Notes: generated from the sequence alone by a model not told the origin. Shown: positions 43,930 to 52,746, numbered from the stretch's first letter. The stretch is DNA of 64,000 nucleotides from JAYSYM01 sp964543475 (GCA_964543475.1 CAZIYJ010000001.1:818370-882369), one strand, 5' to 3'. Numbers and translations are program-made.

Positions 43930-44997
43930 ATGTCTCAGGTCGATAACACACCAATTCTTCCTATTTCTGCATCAGCTACGGCTCTTCAGACTCCGGATAA
44001 CCAAGGCTCAAACACTACTGGTAGTGTAGACACAAAAGTGATCGTCTACAAATCAGAAGTCATGCGCCAACTCATGAAGATGATTGATCGCGTATCACCA
44101 TCTGGTGCCACTGTATTAGTGCTTGGCGAGTCGGGAACAGGTAAAGAGTTAATCGCTCGAGCGATTCACGATCGCAGCAACCGCGCTAAGAAGCCATTCG
44201 TTGCAATCAACTGCGGAGCACTCCGCGAAACACTTTTAGAATCAGAATTATTCGGTCACGAGAAAGGCTCTTTCACTGGAGCATACACTCGCAAAATAGG
44301 TCTTGCTGAAGCAGCTAACGGCGGAACTTTGTTCCTTGATGAAATCGGCGAACTTAGCCCAGGTATTCAAGCTAAGCTTCTTCGCTTCATTCAAGAAGGT
44401 GAAATCTTCCGCGTTGGTGGCAAAGATCCAATCAAAGTTGATATTCGTCTTATCTCTGCAACTAACCGTGAATTAGATGTTGAAGTAACTAAAGGCAACT
44501 TCCGTGAAGATCTTTACTACCGCATCAACACAATCACAGTGCACTCACCACCACTTCGTCGTCGTAAAGAAGACATTCCATTGTTGGTTGAGTACTTCTT
44601 GGCTCGTGGACAAAACCGCTTCTTAAATCGCGGTCGCCAAATGAGCGAAGAATCTATGGCGATCTTGTCGAAGTACGACTGGCCAGGAAACATTCGCGAA
44701 CTTCAAAACGCTTGCGAACGTCTTCAAATCTTGGCTGATGGTCACACGATCATGCCGGGTGATCTTCCAGAGAACATTACAAATCCAGAACAAAAAATCG
44801 TAATGGATGACTATGATCCAGCAGTTACGCTTCATGATTTAGAAAAGCGTTATATCTTAAAAGCGCTTAACTACTTCGATGGAAACAAAACTCAAGCTGC
44901 TAACGCTCTTGGAATTACGATCAAGACTCTTTACAACAAGCTTCATGAGTACGGCGAGTTCGATAAATACGCTGTGCACACTAAGCCAAAAGTTTAA
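43930..44997 (+). CDS. Sigma54-dependent transcriptional activator without receiver domain
   Basis: 355 residues: a short Ser/Thr/Asn-rich N-terminus (about 40), then the AAA+ domain with Walker A GESGTGKE, the sigma54 contact loop as GSFTGA (consensus GAFTGA), Walker B GTLFLDEIGEL, RREDLYYR-type arginine finger region (FREDLYYRI), and a C-terminal Fis-type HTH (KTQAANALGITIKTLYNKLHEY). There is no phosphoreceiver, so it may be constitutive, controlled by its partner or by an interacting protein. It activates promoters with -24/-12 elements. Confidence 0.92.
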   Translation: MSQVDNTPILPISASATALQTPDNQGSNTTGSVDTKVIVYKSEVMRQLMKMIDRVSPSGATVLVLGESGTGKELIARAIHDRSNRAKKPFVAINCGALRETLLESELFGHEKGSFTGAYTRKIGLAEAANGGTLFLDEIGELSPGIQAKLLRFIQEGEIFRVGGKDPIKVDIRLISATNRELDVEVTKGNFREDLYYRINTITVHSPPLRRRKEDIPLLVEYFLARGQNRFLNRGRQMSEESMAILSKYDWPGNIRELQNACERLQILADGHTIMPGDLPENITNPEQKIVMDDYDPAVTLHDLEKRYILKALNYFDGNKTQAANALGITIKTLYNKLHEYGEFDKYAVHTKPKV

Positions 44998-45011
44998 TTA
45001 AAAAATTGAAG

Positions 45012-45032
45012 AGGGCTGCGGATCGCAGCCCT
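45012..45032 (+). terminator. Intrinsic terminator after the sigma54 activator
   Basis: Nine-bp perfect stem AGGGCTGCG / CGCAGCCCT with a GAT loop, 15 bases after the stop. The following AATTTCG is a weak T-tract. Confidence 0.75.
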
Positions 45033-45052
45033 AATTTCGTACGGAAGAAATC

Positions 45053-45913
45053 GTGCCTACATTTCTCGTAACTCTTTTAATAATCTTGTTCGCCAATGTC
45101 GCTAACGCACAAATTGTGCGTAGTTCTTATTTAGTGACGGCCGCTCCTCTCCGATTACACACCATCGAAGATGTCGAACGGGTAGTGGCAGATAATCCGA
45201 AGTTTCGCGCTCAGTTCGTTGCGGCCCGAAACGAAGGATATTATCCGATGATGAAAAATTGGGGAGCCGATGAGTACGAAGCAGTTGCGATTCTTATTCA
45301 AAACGACGCGGTTAACACTCCAGAAGTTCGCGCTTTCTTGCGAGGCATTTTAGAGAACAAGCGTAAGCTCATGAAAATCTATAATCTGAAAAATAGCACT
45401 TTCAATAAGTTGGCTGCGATGGCTCTTGGTATTTACGGAAACGAAAGCAGTTTCGGAAAGTCGGTTCGCTATACTCTGAAAGAGAAGAATCAGGATCTAG
45501 TGGTTGCTCTTAAATATCTTTCAGGAGACTCGACGCCGGTACCAAGTCGCGGTGGAACTCAGATAAAACAAATTCCAACTAAAGTTTCGAAACATTATCC
45601 GCACATTACGCCCGATACTCTTTATGTTCCCGAAAACTCGGCGATCGCTACTATGGGATTTTTGGTAGAGACATTTGAGATGCTGCTTTATAGAAGCAAA
45701 ACCGATCGCATAAAGGGCGCTATTGGTCGTGCGCCATTGACATACATTCAGCCCGAAAATGTTTACGACTACATTCCCTATGTTTACTCAGGACAAATGC
45801 GAAAGCTGTTTTTGGGTCGCGAATATCGCGACGGTGCAACTGTTGTTAATAACACTTATATCAATCGCATGAAGAGCAACATGGCTAACTTCTACTTCAT
45901 GTCTCGCAAATAA
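45053..45913 (+). CDS. Secreted protein with lysozyme/transglycosylase-like GNESSFG motif
   Basis: 286 residues from a GTG start (GGAAGAAA nine bases upstream); signal peptide to ANAQ. The segment AAMALGIYGNESSFGKSV (Glu131-Ser-Ser) resembles the catalytic Glu-Ser region of SLT-type lytic transglycosylases, in which ES follows a helix. The remaining sequence is not typical of an SLT domain, so I hold it as a possible peptidoglycan-acting relative. It follows a terminator after the sigma54 activator and ends at its own terminator, so it is probably monocistronic. Confidence 0.6.
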   Translation: MPTFLVTLLIILFANVANAQIVRSSYLVTAAPLRLHTIEDVERVVADNPKFRAQFVAARNEGYYPMMKNWGADEYEAVAILIQNDAVNTPEVRAFLRGILENKRKLMKIYNLKNSTFNKLAAMALGIYGNESSFGKSVRYTLKEKNQDLVVALKYLSGDSTPVPSRGGTQIKQIPTKVSKHYPHITPDTLYVPENSAIATMGFLVETFEMLLYRSKTDRIKGAIGRAPLTYIQPENVYDYIPYVYSGQMRKLFLGREYRDGATVVNNTYINRMKSNMANFYFMSRK

Positions 45914-45942
45914 AAAAAGCCGAGCAGTGAGCCCGGCTTTTT
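45914..45942 (+). terminator. Intrinsic terminator
   Basis: Nine-bp stem AAAAAGCCG / CGGCTTTTT with an 11-base loop, directly after the stop at 45913. The symmetrical A/T runs allow it to work on the - strand for the H1-like gene too. Confidence 0.85.
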
Positions 45943-45967
45943 ACAGAATCGAAATTTAATTTAAAGA

Positions 45968-46393
45968 TCAGAAGTAACCTTCGTCGTCGCCTTCTTCTTC
46001 TTCCTCGTCATCATCTAGATCGTCGTCACCAGCTGGCTCGTCGATTTCTTCGAACGATTCAGATTCAGCGTCATCGAAACTCTCGTCTGCGCCAGTTGCT
46101 ACAGCGCCTTCGTTCATATCGTCGTCTTCCATTGCTGGTTCGTAAGGAGCAACAGCAGGAACTGCTTTTGCAACTTTTTGTGCTTTTGGAGCAGCTGGTT
46201 TAGCGGCTTTTTTTGCTGCAGGTTTTTTTGCAGCTTTCTTTGCCGTAGCTTTTTTAACAGTTTTTTTAGCGGCTTTTTTAGTCGCTTTTTTTGCTGTCTT
46301 TTTGCCAGCTTTTTTCGCTGTTTTTTTAGCGCTAGACTTTTTAGTCGCTTTTTTCGCCGTTGATTTTTTTGGCGCTTTCTTTTTCTTAGCCAT
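45968..46393 (-). CDS. Lys/Ala-rich histone H1-like protein with acidic C-terminal tail
   Basis: 141 residues from ATG 46393, which follows GGGAGGAATCG; a longer frame upstream reads through the neighbouring terminator. Residues about 2-75 are KK/AKK/PKK repeats like eukaryotic H1 tails and bacterial H1-like proteins, expected to bind DNA without sequence preference. Residues about 90-141 are strongly acidic (runs of D/E, ending GDDEGYF). The two halves could interact or compete for DNA. It might condense the nucleoid during dormant or attack phase. Confidence 0.8.
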   Translation of the reverse strand: MAKKKKAPKKSTAKKATKKSSAKKTAKKAGKKTAKKATKKAAKKTVKKATAKKAAKKPAAKKAAKPAAPKAQKVAKAVPAVAPYEPAMEDDDMNEGAVATGADESFDDAESESFEEIDEPAGDDDLDDDEEEEEGDDEGYF

Positions 46394-46464
46394 CGATTCC
46401 TCCCGAGGTTTCGAGGACCAATGTAAAGTAAGAGGAGGGCAGTTGCCTAGGGAAAAACGCAAAA

Positions 46465-46483
46465 AGGCCGGGAAACCCGGCCT
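46465..46483 (-). terminator. Terminator for the 46532-47245 gene
   Basis: Eight-bp stem AGGCCGGG / CCCGGCCT with a three-base loop; on the - strand it is followed by TTTTTGCG, 49 bases after the stop. Confidence 0.85.
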
Positions 46484-46531
46484 CGAAAATTTCAAATTGT
46501 GTTGTTAGTTAAAGAAGGTCGTCGTCGCTCT

Positions 46532-47245
46532 TTAAAGCGCGCTGTCTATTACCCGAGCTAAATCAGCCGGAAGTTTTACCGACATGAAAATGCCACCCGG
46601 AGAGCTGTTTTTATCAGGAACCGTCGTTAGATACCCAAGAACCGCCCCATTGCTTTGGTAAATGGGAAGCTGCATCGAGACCATCGGATTGAACGGAGTA
46701 GTTACAAATGCTCCAACCGTCGCCCGAGATAGATACAAGTAACCCTTTATCGACCCCTGAGAGTTCAAGTCGATTGCAAGTCCTGGAAGCTCACCATCTG
46801 GGATCGCCGGAAGCGGGTCTCCGTTTGGAAGTCTTTGAGCCGGGATGAAGCTTGCGCCTTGCATCACATGAGAAAGTGGAATTCGAGCAACCAAAGTAAG
46901 GTTTCCGTCTTCTGCTAGCTCAAGGCTGATAGTTGTCCCTGGTAATTGCGGAACCGTGATGGCTTGGCCTAGGCCTCCAACCATTACCGGAAGAGCAAGA
47001 GTCGGGAGTTGGATGACCAACATCTTGTTCTCGTTATCAAGAGACACAAGCTTTCGGTCTTCGTATTTACCCTCTTTTACTGCTCCATCTATCTTCAAGT
47101 TCTGAAACTCTGGAGAAGAGAACTTACCGTTAGTGTCTGAAGCTATATTTGCCGACATCCCGCTGCCACAACCAGTGGTAAAGAGAATCGCAAACAAAAA
47201 CACATTCGCGCTCACCAACATTTTTTTATTCTTCAAAGAAGCCAT
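46532..47245 (-). CDS. Putative lipoprotein, unknown function
   Basis: 237 residues with GAGG five bases before the ATG. The signal ends in FTTGC (Cys26), a slightly unusual lipobox with Thr at -3. The mature sequence is a beta-rich globule with many hydrophobic Pro/Gly turns (TTISLELAEDGNLTLVARIP, AIDLNSQGSIKGYLYLSRAT), similar to lipid-binding (LolA- or YceI-like) sheets in flavour only. No family is claimed. Upstream, an inverted repeat at 47303-47336 may be its operator. Confidence 0.65.
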   Translation of the reverse strand: MASLKNKKMLVSANVFLFAILFTTGCGSGMSANIASDTNGKFSSPEFQNLKIDGAVKEGKYEDRKLVSLDNENKMLVIQLPTLALPVMVGGLGQAITVPQLPGTTISLELAEDGNLTLVARIPLSHVMQGASFIPAQRLPNGDPLPAIPDGELPGLAIDLNSQGSIKGYLYLSRATVGAFVTTPFNPMVSMQLPIYQSNGAVLGYLTTVPDKNSSPGGIFMSVKLPADLARVIDSAL

Positions 47246-47302
47246 AATTACCTCGCTTGCTCACATCATTGATCGGTTCGAAATTTTGAGCCCTTGAATG
47301 TA

Positions 47303-47336
47303 AGTGTCTGAAACTATTGATAATAAGTTTGACACT
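47303..47336. promoter_or_regulatory. Inverted repeat AGTGTC..AAAC / GTTT..GACACT
   Basis: Arms AGTGTCtgAAAC (47303-47314) and GTTTGACACT (47327-47336), separated by 12 bases, 58 bases upstream of the start of the leftward lipoprotein gene. Could be an operator. Confidence 0.35.
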
Positions 47337-47457
47337 AACAATTCACTTTCGCGCTCAGAATCAATTCCCGATGCTCTAAGTCCCTTGAAGCTGTGATCAG
47401 TACTTCGAAGTGTTTGGAAAACATAATCTGCCAAACGACTTGTGGGGCTTTAGCAAA

Positions 47458-47483
47458 GAAGGCCCAAGTTACCCCGGGCCTTC
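47458..47483 (-). terminator. Terminator for flagellin
   Basis: Stem GAAGGCCC / GGGCCTTC with a 10-base loop, 31 bases after the flagellin stop. The T-tract on the - strand is short. Confidence 0.7.
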
Positions 47484-47514
47484 CTTTAAGAAACGTTTAG
47501 TATTGAAATTCTAA

Positions 47515-48348
47515 TTAGCCGATCAACTTGAGAGCTAACATGTCTTTTTGGTTAGCTTGAGCAAGTGTAGAAACTGAAGCCTGCATAAGAATGTTGTTCT
47601 TAGTAAGCTCAGCTGACTCCGCCGCAACATCCGTATCGCGAATTCGAGAGTTAGCTGCAGACATGTTCTCTTCTGCTACACCCAAGTTCGTTACAGTTGA
47701 AGTCAAACGGTTTTGAAGAGCACCAAGGTTTGAACGCATACGGTTCACGTTCTCTTGTGCTTTATCAAGTTCAGCTAGTGCAGTTTGTGCACCTTCTTTA
47801 GAGTTGTAATCAACACCAGAAAGTCCAAGTGCATCGAGAGTTGCAACGTTCTCAGAAGCGTTGAAGCTAATGCGATCGTTGAAGTCGTCGTTATTGATAC
47901 CAACTTGGAAATCGAATACCGGCGAGCTTCCGTCTAACAACTTAGTATCTCCCCAAGTAGTTACAGACGCGATACGCTGCATTTCGTTTTTAAGCTGTTG
48001 AACTTCTTTATCGATGAACGTGCGCTCAGTATTACCAATAGTGTCTGAAGCAGCTTGGATACCTAGTTCGCGTAAACGAGTTACGATGTTACCGATTTCG
48101 TTCAAACCACCTTCAGCAGTTTGTACCATCGAGATACCGTCGTTAGCGTTACGACCAGCTTGGCGAGTAGAGCGGATCTGAGCTTTCAAGTTCTCAGAGA
48201 TCGCAAGACCAGCAGCATCGTCAGCTGATTTGTTAATACGTGAACCAGATGAAAGTTTCGCCAATGAATTCTCTACACCTGATTGGCTAACACCGATTTG
48301 TCGCTTTGAATTGATCGCCGCAACGTTTGTTGAAATTCTTAATCCCAT
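47515..48348 (-). CDS. fliC: Flagellin
   Basis: 277 residues, a short flagellin. N-terminal D0/D1 (LRISTNVAAINSKRQIGVSQ, LAKLSSGSRINKSADDAAGLAISENLKAQIR) and C-terminal D1/D0 (NLGALQNRLTSTVTNLG, NSRIRDTDVAAESAELTKNNIL, LALKLIG) are well conserved; the middle variable domain is small (about residues 130-190). No signal peptide; it is exported by the flagellar type III path. AGGGAG precedes the ATG. In Bdellovibrio several flagellin genes are scattered; only this one is in the window. Confidence 0.95.
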   Translation of the reverse strand: MGLRISTNVAAINSKRQIGVSQSGVENSLAKLSSGSRINKSADDAAGLAISENLKAQIRSTRQAGRNANDGISMVQTAEGGLNEIGNIVTRLRELGIQAASDTIGNTERTFIDKEVQQLKNEMQRIASVTTWGDTKLLDGSSPVFDFQVGINNDDFNDRISFNASENVATLDALGLSGVDYNSKEGAQTALAELDKAQENVNRMRSNLGALQNRLTSTVTNLGVAEENMSAANSRIRDTDVAAESAELTKNNILMQASVSTLAQANQKDMLALKLIG

Positions 48349-48836
48349 TTTAAATCTCCCTTTATTAATTTATCTAAGTTTTGTTTTTCATTTCAAAATC
48401 CTCCGTGTTGTGTTGCCCCTAAATCTTTTGGGGCGGGCGGCATCCAATGCCAGTACATTGTTTAAATACTCAAACAAGTATCCTTGTACTAAAAATCTCT
48501 TCCTTGAACTTCCTCCTCGCAAAAGCATTTGCTTCTGCAGTTATTAGTGAGTCTGACCAACTCCTGGCTCCTACTCGAGCCGTGTGAATCTTGTGCTTCG
48601 CATTTTTATGCTTAGCTCTTACAACAAACTTTTCGGGGTCGGCGATGGATTCTTGACACGACTTGAGACCTGAACATTTGTGCAGGCCCGACATTTATCG
48701 AAATACGTAGGAAAGTCCTAGGACGTAGGTCACCAAATTGGCTCTAGCAAGGGACTCTAGGCTAGGAGGATTCTCTGACACGCTAGACGAAATACTTGCG
48801 CTCTCGAGAGCAGACTCGACTTACAAATTGTATCGC
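48349..48836. other. Intergenic region upstream of flagellin
   Basis: 488 bp. The - strand should hold the flagellin promoter and 5' leader. A hairpin CCCCTAAATCTTTTGGGG lies at 48416-48433, about 70 bases before the start codon. A 74-codon open frame (48470-48694) lacks a ribosome site and looks spurious. No sigma28 or sigma54 box could be placed with confidence. Confidence 0.35.
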
Positions 48837-49784
48837 TTATGGATTTTTGACACGAAGAAAGCGTTCACACTCGGCGATCACCCAGTCTGGTTGGTCTTCC
48901 ATCGGGTGATGTCCGCATTCTTTGTGCGTACGAAACTCTTTATTCGGGAGAATATCGATTAACTCTGTCATGCATCTGCGAGGAACAAGCTTGTCGTGCT
49001 CACCCCACAAAATTAAAACGCGACTGCTCACAACTTTCAGCTCGCTTGGCAGCCTCCGGTCGCGAATTAAATCAACTGCCCGCCAAAAGGTGTGCATTGA
49101 TTCTGGCTCTTCAAGAAACGGACGCAAGTAAGCAGCGATTGTTTCGTCTGTTAGCAGACTTTGGTTATACAACACACGCGAAGCCATCAGCTTCATAGTA
49201 TGTGCGTTGAATGTTTTGTGAAAAAACGGCGCTGCAGGTTTAAAAATTGGAGCAAGAGTTTCAAACGGTAATATAAATCGCGGCACTAGTGCTGGACTAG
49301 TGGCCGGGGCCATCACGATCACATTGCGAAATCTCTTAGGGTTCTCACGCGCGAGCCACAGAGCCAACGCTCCGCCCATCGAGCTTCCAACTAAGGTTGC
49401 CTCTTCAACTTTGAGAAGATCGAGCGTTTCGATAATTCTGCGTGTTTGGGCATCGAGCCCGTAATCGAGTTTCGAATCTTTACTGCTAAGCCCGAAGCCT
49501 GGTAGGTCCAATGTCACAACAGTAAAATTCTCGGCCAATCGGGAGCTAACAAGTCTCCAAATATAGAGCGAGGCGCCAAGTCCATGAAGAAGGACGAGCA
49601 CTGGTCCTTTTCCCTCAATTTGATAGTGAATTTTTGAATCACTTATTTCAATCCACGAGCCTTCATGTTTTGGCAGCTTCGCACGCGCGACCTTTTGTAG
49701 GTAGTCGAGGGCCTTGAATGAAACAAACGTGCTGATCAATCCAAGTATGACGATTGCCCCTATGGCCCACAAAAACAGAGTCAC
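48837..49784 (-). CDS. Membrane-anchored alpha/beta hydrolase
   Basis: 315 residues from the GTG at 49784, eight bases after AGGAG; the upstream TTG at 49808 has no site. One N-terminal transmembrane helix (FLWAIGAIVILGLISTFVSF), then the hydrolase fold: oxyanion HGLGAS, nucleophile elbow VGSSMGGALA (Ser in GSSMG), acid in LWGEHDKLVP, and catalytic His in ECGHHPMED. Substrate unknown; esterase or lipase-type. The start overlaps the stop of the 83-residue gene as TAGTG, so translation is coupled. Confidence 0.85.
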   Translation of the reverse strand: MTLFLWAIGAIVILGLISTFVSFKALDYLQKVARAKLPKHEGSWIEISDSKIHYQIEGKGPVLVLLHGLGASLYIWRLVSSRLAENFTVVTLDLPGFGLSSKDSKLDYGLDAQTRRIIETLDLLKVEEATLVGSSMGGALALWLARENPKRFRNVIVMAPATSPALVPRFILPFETLAPIFKPAAPFFHKTFNAHTMKLMASRVLYNQSLLTDETIAAYLRPFLEEPESMHTFWRAVDLIRDRRLPSELKVVSSRVLILWGEHDKLVPRRCMTELIDILPNKEFRTHKECGHHPMEDQPDWVIAECERFLRVKNP

Positions 49785-50035
49785 TAATCTATCTCCTGAA
49801 AACGACAAAACGCCATGAATCCGGTGAGCTCATAGCGTTTCATCTGCACTTCTCGCGTAAACTGAGGCGTAAACCCCATAGTGCAAATACCATTGGTCGC
49901 CGAGTAGTGGGAGCATTGCTCGCAGGCGAAAATCTGCCCTCGTACCCGCAAATCAAATGGGTTTACCCGATCAAGTCTCATGCTTGGTCTAAGTCTGCGT
50001 ACTCTATCGGGATTTCGAGGCTGTTTTGGGTCCAT
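49784..50035 (-). CDS. Small Cys-rich (possible metal-binding) protein
   Basis: 83 residues. Basic N-terminus rich in Arg/Pro, then FACEQCSHYSATNGICTMGF with a C-x2-C-x9-C spacing plus His, and a later Cys (FMAFCRF), suggestive of a zinc or iron-sulfur site. The stop (TAG) overlaps the hydrolase start (GTG), which supports it being real. I recognise no family. Start at 50035 has a loose GAGA upstream; other starts are possible. Confidence 0.65.
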   Translation of the reverse strand: MDPKQPRNPDRVRRLRPSMRLDRVNPFDLRVRGQIFACEQCSHYSATNGICTMGFTPQFTREVQMKRYELTGFMAFCRFQEID

Positions 50036-50050
50036 TTTTTCTCTTATTTG

Positions 50051-50082
50051 CGCCTAGGTCAAATTGACAATCCACTTAGGCG
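50051..50082. promoter_or_regulatory. Inverted repeat around a TTGACA box upstream of clpB
   Basis: CGCCTA (50051-50056) and TAGGCG (50077-50082) flank a TTGACA at 50064-50069, 43-74 bases before the clpB start. It is not a CIRCE element. It could be an operator overlapping the clpB promoter; the -10 is unclear. Confidence 0.4.
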
Positions 50083-50124
50083 ACTCATCTTCTCTATGTA
50101 ATCATACAGGCAAGAGGAAGTCAC

Positions 50125-52746
50125 ATGAGTGAAGTCGATAAGATGACAAGAAAAAGCCAAGAGGCAATGCAATCGGCAGCGAAAGCTGCAGAATCGCAGC
50201 GGGCCAGCGCGGTCGAGCCGGAGCATCTACTCAGCGAACTGCTTTTGCAAACTGACGGGTTGGTTCCTCGATTAATCGAGCTTGCAGGTGGAGATCTCAA
50301 AAACGTTAAACTACAAACTGCAGCTGCTGTTGATCGGTTACCGCAAGTAACTGGCTCTGCATCAAGAGTTGTCCCAAGTTCTCGGTTAGTTCGGCTATTT
50401 GAAGCCGCAGACAAGCTGGCAGCCGAGTTTGATGATGAATTTATTTCGACAGAACACTTTCTCTTGGCGGTTCTCAAAGGGAATCCGCCGGAGCTGCAAA
50501 AGTTGCTTCAACAAAATGGAGTGCAGCTAACAAAAGTCACGGAGGCTTTGAAAAAAATGAGAGGCAACAATCGCGTAACAGATGATGATCCTGAAGCTAA
50601 AATGGAAGCACTCACTAAATACGGCCGCGACTTAACTGCCGCTGCCGCCGACGGTAAACTTGATCCTGTCATTGGCCGGGACGAAGAAATTCGCCGAGTT
50701 ATTCAGGTGCTTTCGCGTCGAACAAAAAATAACCCAGTTTTAATTGGTGAGCCGGGAGTTGGTAAAACAGCCATCGCCGAAGGCCTTGCTGTTCGAATCG
50801 TAAAGGGCGATGTACCTGAAGTTCTTAAAGGGAAAAAGCTCGTGTCACTTGATATGGGCGCTTTAATTGCGGGAGCTAAGTACCGAGGCGAATTCGAAGA
50901 CCGATTAAAGGCAGTCATCAAAGAAGTGACTTCGAGCAATGGCGAATTTATTTTATTTATCGACGAGCTTCATACTTTAGTTGGTGCCGGAAAATCTGAC
51001 GGAGCTATGGATGCAGGTCAACTTTTAAAGCCAGCACTTGCGCGAGGCGAGCTTCGTTGCATTGGCGCTACAACTCTCGACGAATATCGAAAGTATATCG
51101 AAAAAGATGCGGCCCTTGAGCGCCGCTTTCAACAAGTCTACGTCAACGAGCCAAGTGTCGAAGATGCGATCACGATTATGCGTGGCCTAAAAGAAAAGTA
51201 TGAAGTTCACCACGGTGTTCGTATTAAGGACTCGGCTTTGGTAGCTGCAGTTAAACTTTCTCATCGCTACATCACTTCTCGATTCTTGCCAGATAAAGCG
51301 ATCGACTTGATGGATGAAGCGGCTAGCCGGTTGAGTATCGAGATCGGTTCGGTACCTGCTGCTATTGATGAACTTGAGCGAAAACGCACTCAGCTTCAAG
51401 TTGAGCGTGAAGCATTAAAGCGCGAGAAAGATGAACCGTCAAAAGAGCGTCTTCAAGATGTTGAAAGCCAGGTTCGCGATCTCGACTCGAAAATATCATC
51501 GCTTCGTGGACAGTGGGAGTCTGAGCGCAAAGGTATCGACGAGCTTAAAAATATTAAAGAGCAAATTGAAAACATGCGTAACGAGATCGAGCGAGCTGAG
51601 CGACAAGGTAACCTTGAGCGTGCAGCAGAACTTAAATACTCAAAACTTCCCGATCTTGAAAAGCGGTTGGCTGAATTGAACAAGCAGGCAGAAGCACCGT
51701 CACAAGTAAGTGGTCGCATGCTCAAAGAAGAAGTTGGGCCAGAAGAAATTGCGGAAGTAGTAGCTAAGTGGACAGGTATTCCTGTTAACAGGATGCTCCA
51801 GAGCGAAACTTCAAAGCTACTTCACATGGAAGATTTTCTTCGAGAACGCGTCGTCGGTCAGGATGTTGCATTGGGAGCAGTTGCCGATGCCATTCGTCGA
51901 GCACGAGCAGAAATTTCTGATCCGAACCGACCAATTGGTACTTTCTTATTTTTAGGACCAACAGGTGTCGGTAAAACAGAAACAGTGAAAGCTCTTGCCG
52001 AATTCATGTTTGACACTGAACAGTCTGTTACTCGCATTGATATGTCAGAATACATGGAGAAACATGCTGTCTCTCGTTTGATCGGTGCGCCTCCGGGATA
52101 TGTTGGCTATGAAGAAGGTGGGCAGTTAACCGAAGCTGTTCGTCGGAGACCGTACAGCGTAGTACTGTTCGATGAAATCGAAAAAGCACACCCAGATGTT
52201 TTCAACGTCTTGTTACAAGTTTTGGACGAGGGTCGTTTGACGGACGGGCAGGGTCGCACCGTTGATTTCAAAAACACAGTTTTGATTATGACTTCGAATT
52301 TAGGTTCGAATGCGATTGGTGATGCTTCGCTTACAAAACTACAGCGAGAAAAAATCGTCACCGAAACATTGCGAAATCACTTCAGACCTGAGTTTTTAAA
52401 TCGAATCGATGAAACTGTAATCTTCAATAGCTTGAGCGAAGAACAAATCGCGAGCATCGTTGATATCCAGTTAATCGAAGTTAAAAAGCGTCTAGCTGAG
52501 AAGAAAGTTGTACTCAACTTTACTCCCGCTGCTGTCGACTTCTTGGCAAAACGAGGATTTGATCCAGTTTTTGGTGCACGTCCTTTGAAGCGAGTCATCC
52601 AGCAAGAAGTTTTGAATAAGCTTGCGCGATTGCTCATCTCAGGAGAGCTGAAGCCAGGCACGCAAGTCGAAGTCAGTGGCAACGACTTGGGCCTCGAGTT
52701 TCACTCGGGCGACGAGAACGGTCCAATTTTAAAGACCGTTCACTAA
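50125..52746 (+). CDS. clpB: ATP-dependent disaggregase ClpB
   Basis: 873 residues, as usual for ClpB. N-domain (residues 1-150), AAA1 with GEPGVGKTAIAEGLA, FIDELHTLVGAGKSDGAMDAG, long M-domain coiled coil (about 405-530, ELERKRTQLQVEREALKREK), AAA2 with LGPTGVGKTE, LFDEIEKAHPDVFN and the C-terminal D2-small domain (GFDPVFGARPLKRVIQQ). Substrate pore loop YRGEFE and GYVGYEEGG are present. With DnaK it dissolves aggregates. AGAGGAAG precedes the ATG. Confidence 0.97.
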   Translation: MSEVDKMTRKSQEAMQSAAKAAESQRASAVEPEHLLSELLLQTDGLVPRLIELAGGDLKNVKLQTAAAVDRLPQVTGSASRVVPSSRLVRLFEAADKLAAEFDDEFISTEHFLLAVLKGNPPELQKLLQQNGVQLTKVTEALKKMRGNNRVTDDDPEAKMEALTKYGRDLTAAAADGKLDPVIGRDEEIRRVIQVLSRRTKNNPVLIGEPGVGKTAIAEGLAVRIVKGDVPEVLKGKKLVSLDMGALIAGAKYRGEFEDRLKAVIKEVTSSNGEFILFIDELHTLVGAGKSDGAMDAGQLLKPALARGELRCIGATTLDEYRKYIEKDAALERRFQQVYVNEPSVEDAITIMRGLKEKYEVHHGVRIKDSALVAAVKLSHRYITSRFLPDKAIDLMDEAASRLSIEIGSVPAAIDELERKRTQLQVEREALKREKDEPSKERLQDVESQVRDLDSKISSLRGQWESERKGIDELKNIKEQIENMRNEIERAERQGNLERAAELKYSKLPDLEKRLAELNKQAEAPSQVSGRMLKEEVGPEEIAEVVAKWTGIPVNRMLQSETSKLLHMEDFLRERVVGQDVALGAVADAIRRARAEISDPNRPIGTFLFLGPTGVGKTETVKALAEFMFDTEQSVTRIDMSEYMEKHAVSRLIGAPPGYVGYEEGGQLTEAVRRRPYSVVLFDEIEKAHPDVFNVLLQVLDEGRLTDGQGRTVDFKNTVLIMTSNLGSNAIGDASLTKLQREKIVTETLRNHFRPEFLNRIDETVIFNSLSEEQIASIVDIQLIEVKKRLAEKKVVLNFTPAAVDFLAKRGFDPVFGARPLKRVIQQEVLNKLARLLISGELKPGTQVEVSGNDLGLEFHSGDENGPILKTVH

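Noticed and set aside
48416..48470. Sigma54-like box (TGGCA..TGC) upstream of flagellin
   Set aside because: The GG to GC distance is 8 bases on the - strand instead of the required 10, so it does not fit a -24/-12 promoter.
48470..48694. 74-codon open frame on the - strand upstream of flagellin
   Set aside because: No ribosome site, unremarkable composition and no signal or motif; it overlaps the expected promoter/leader region.
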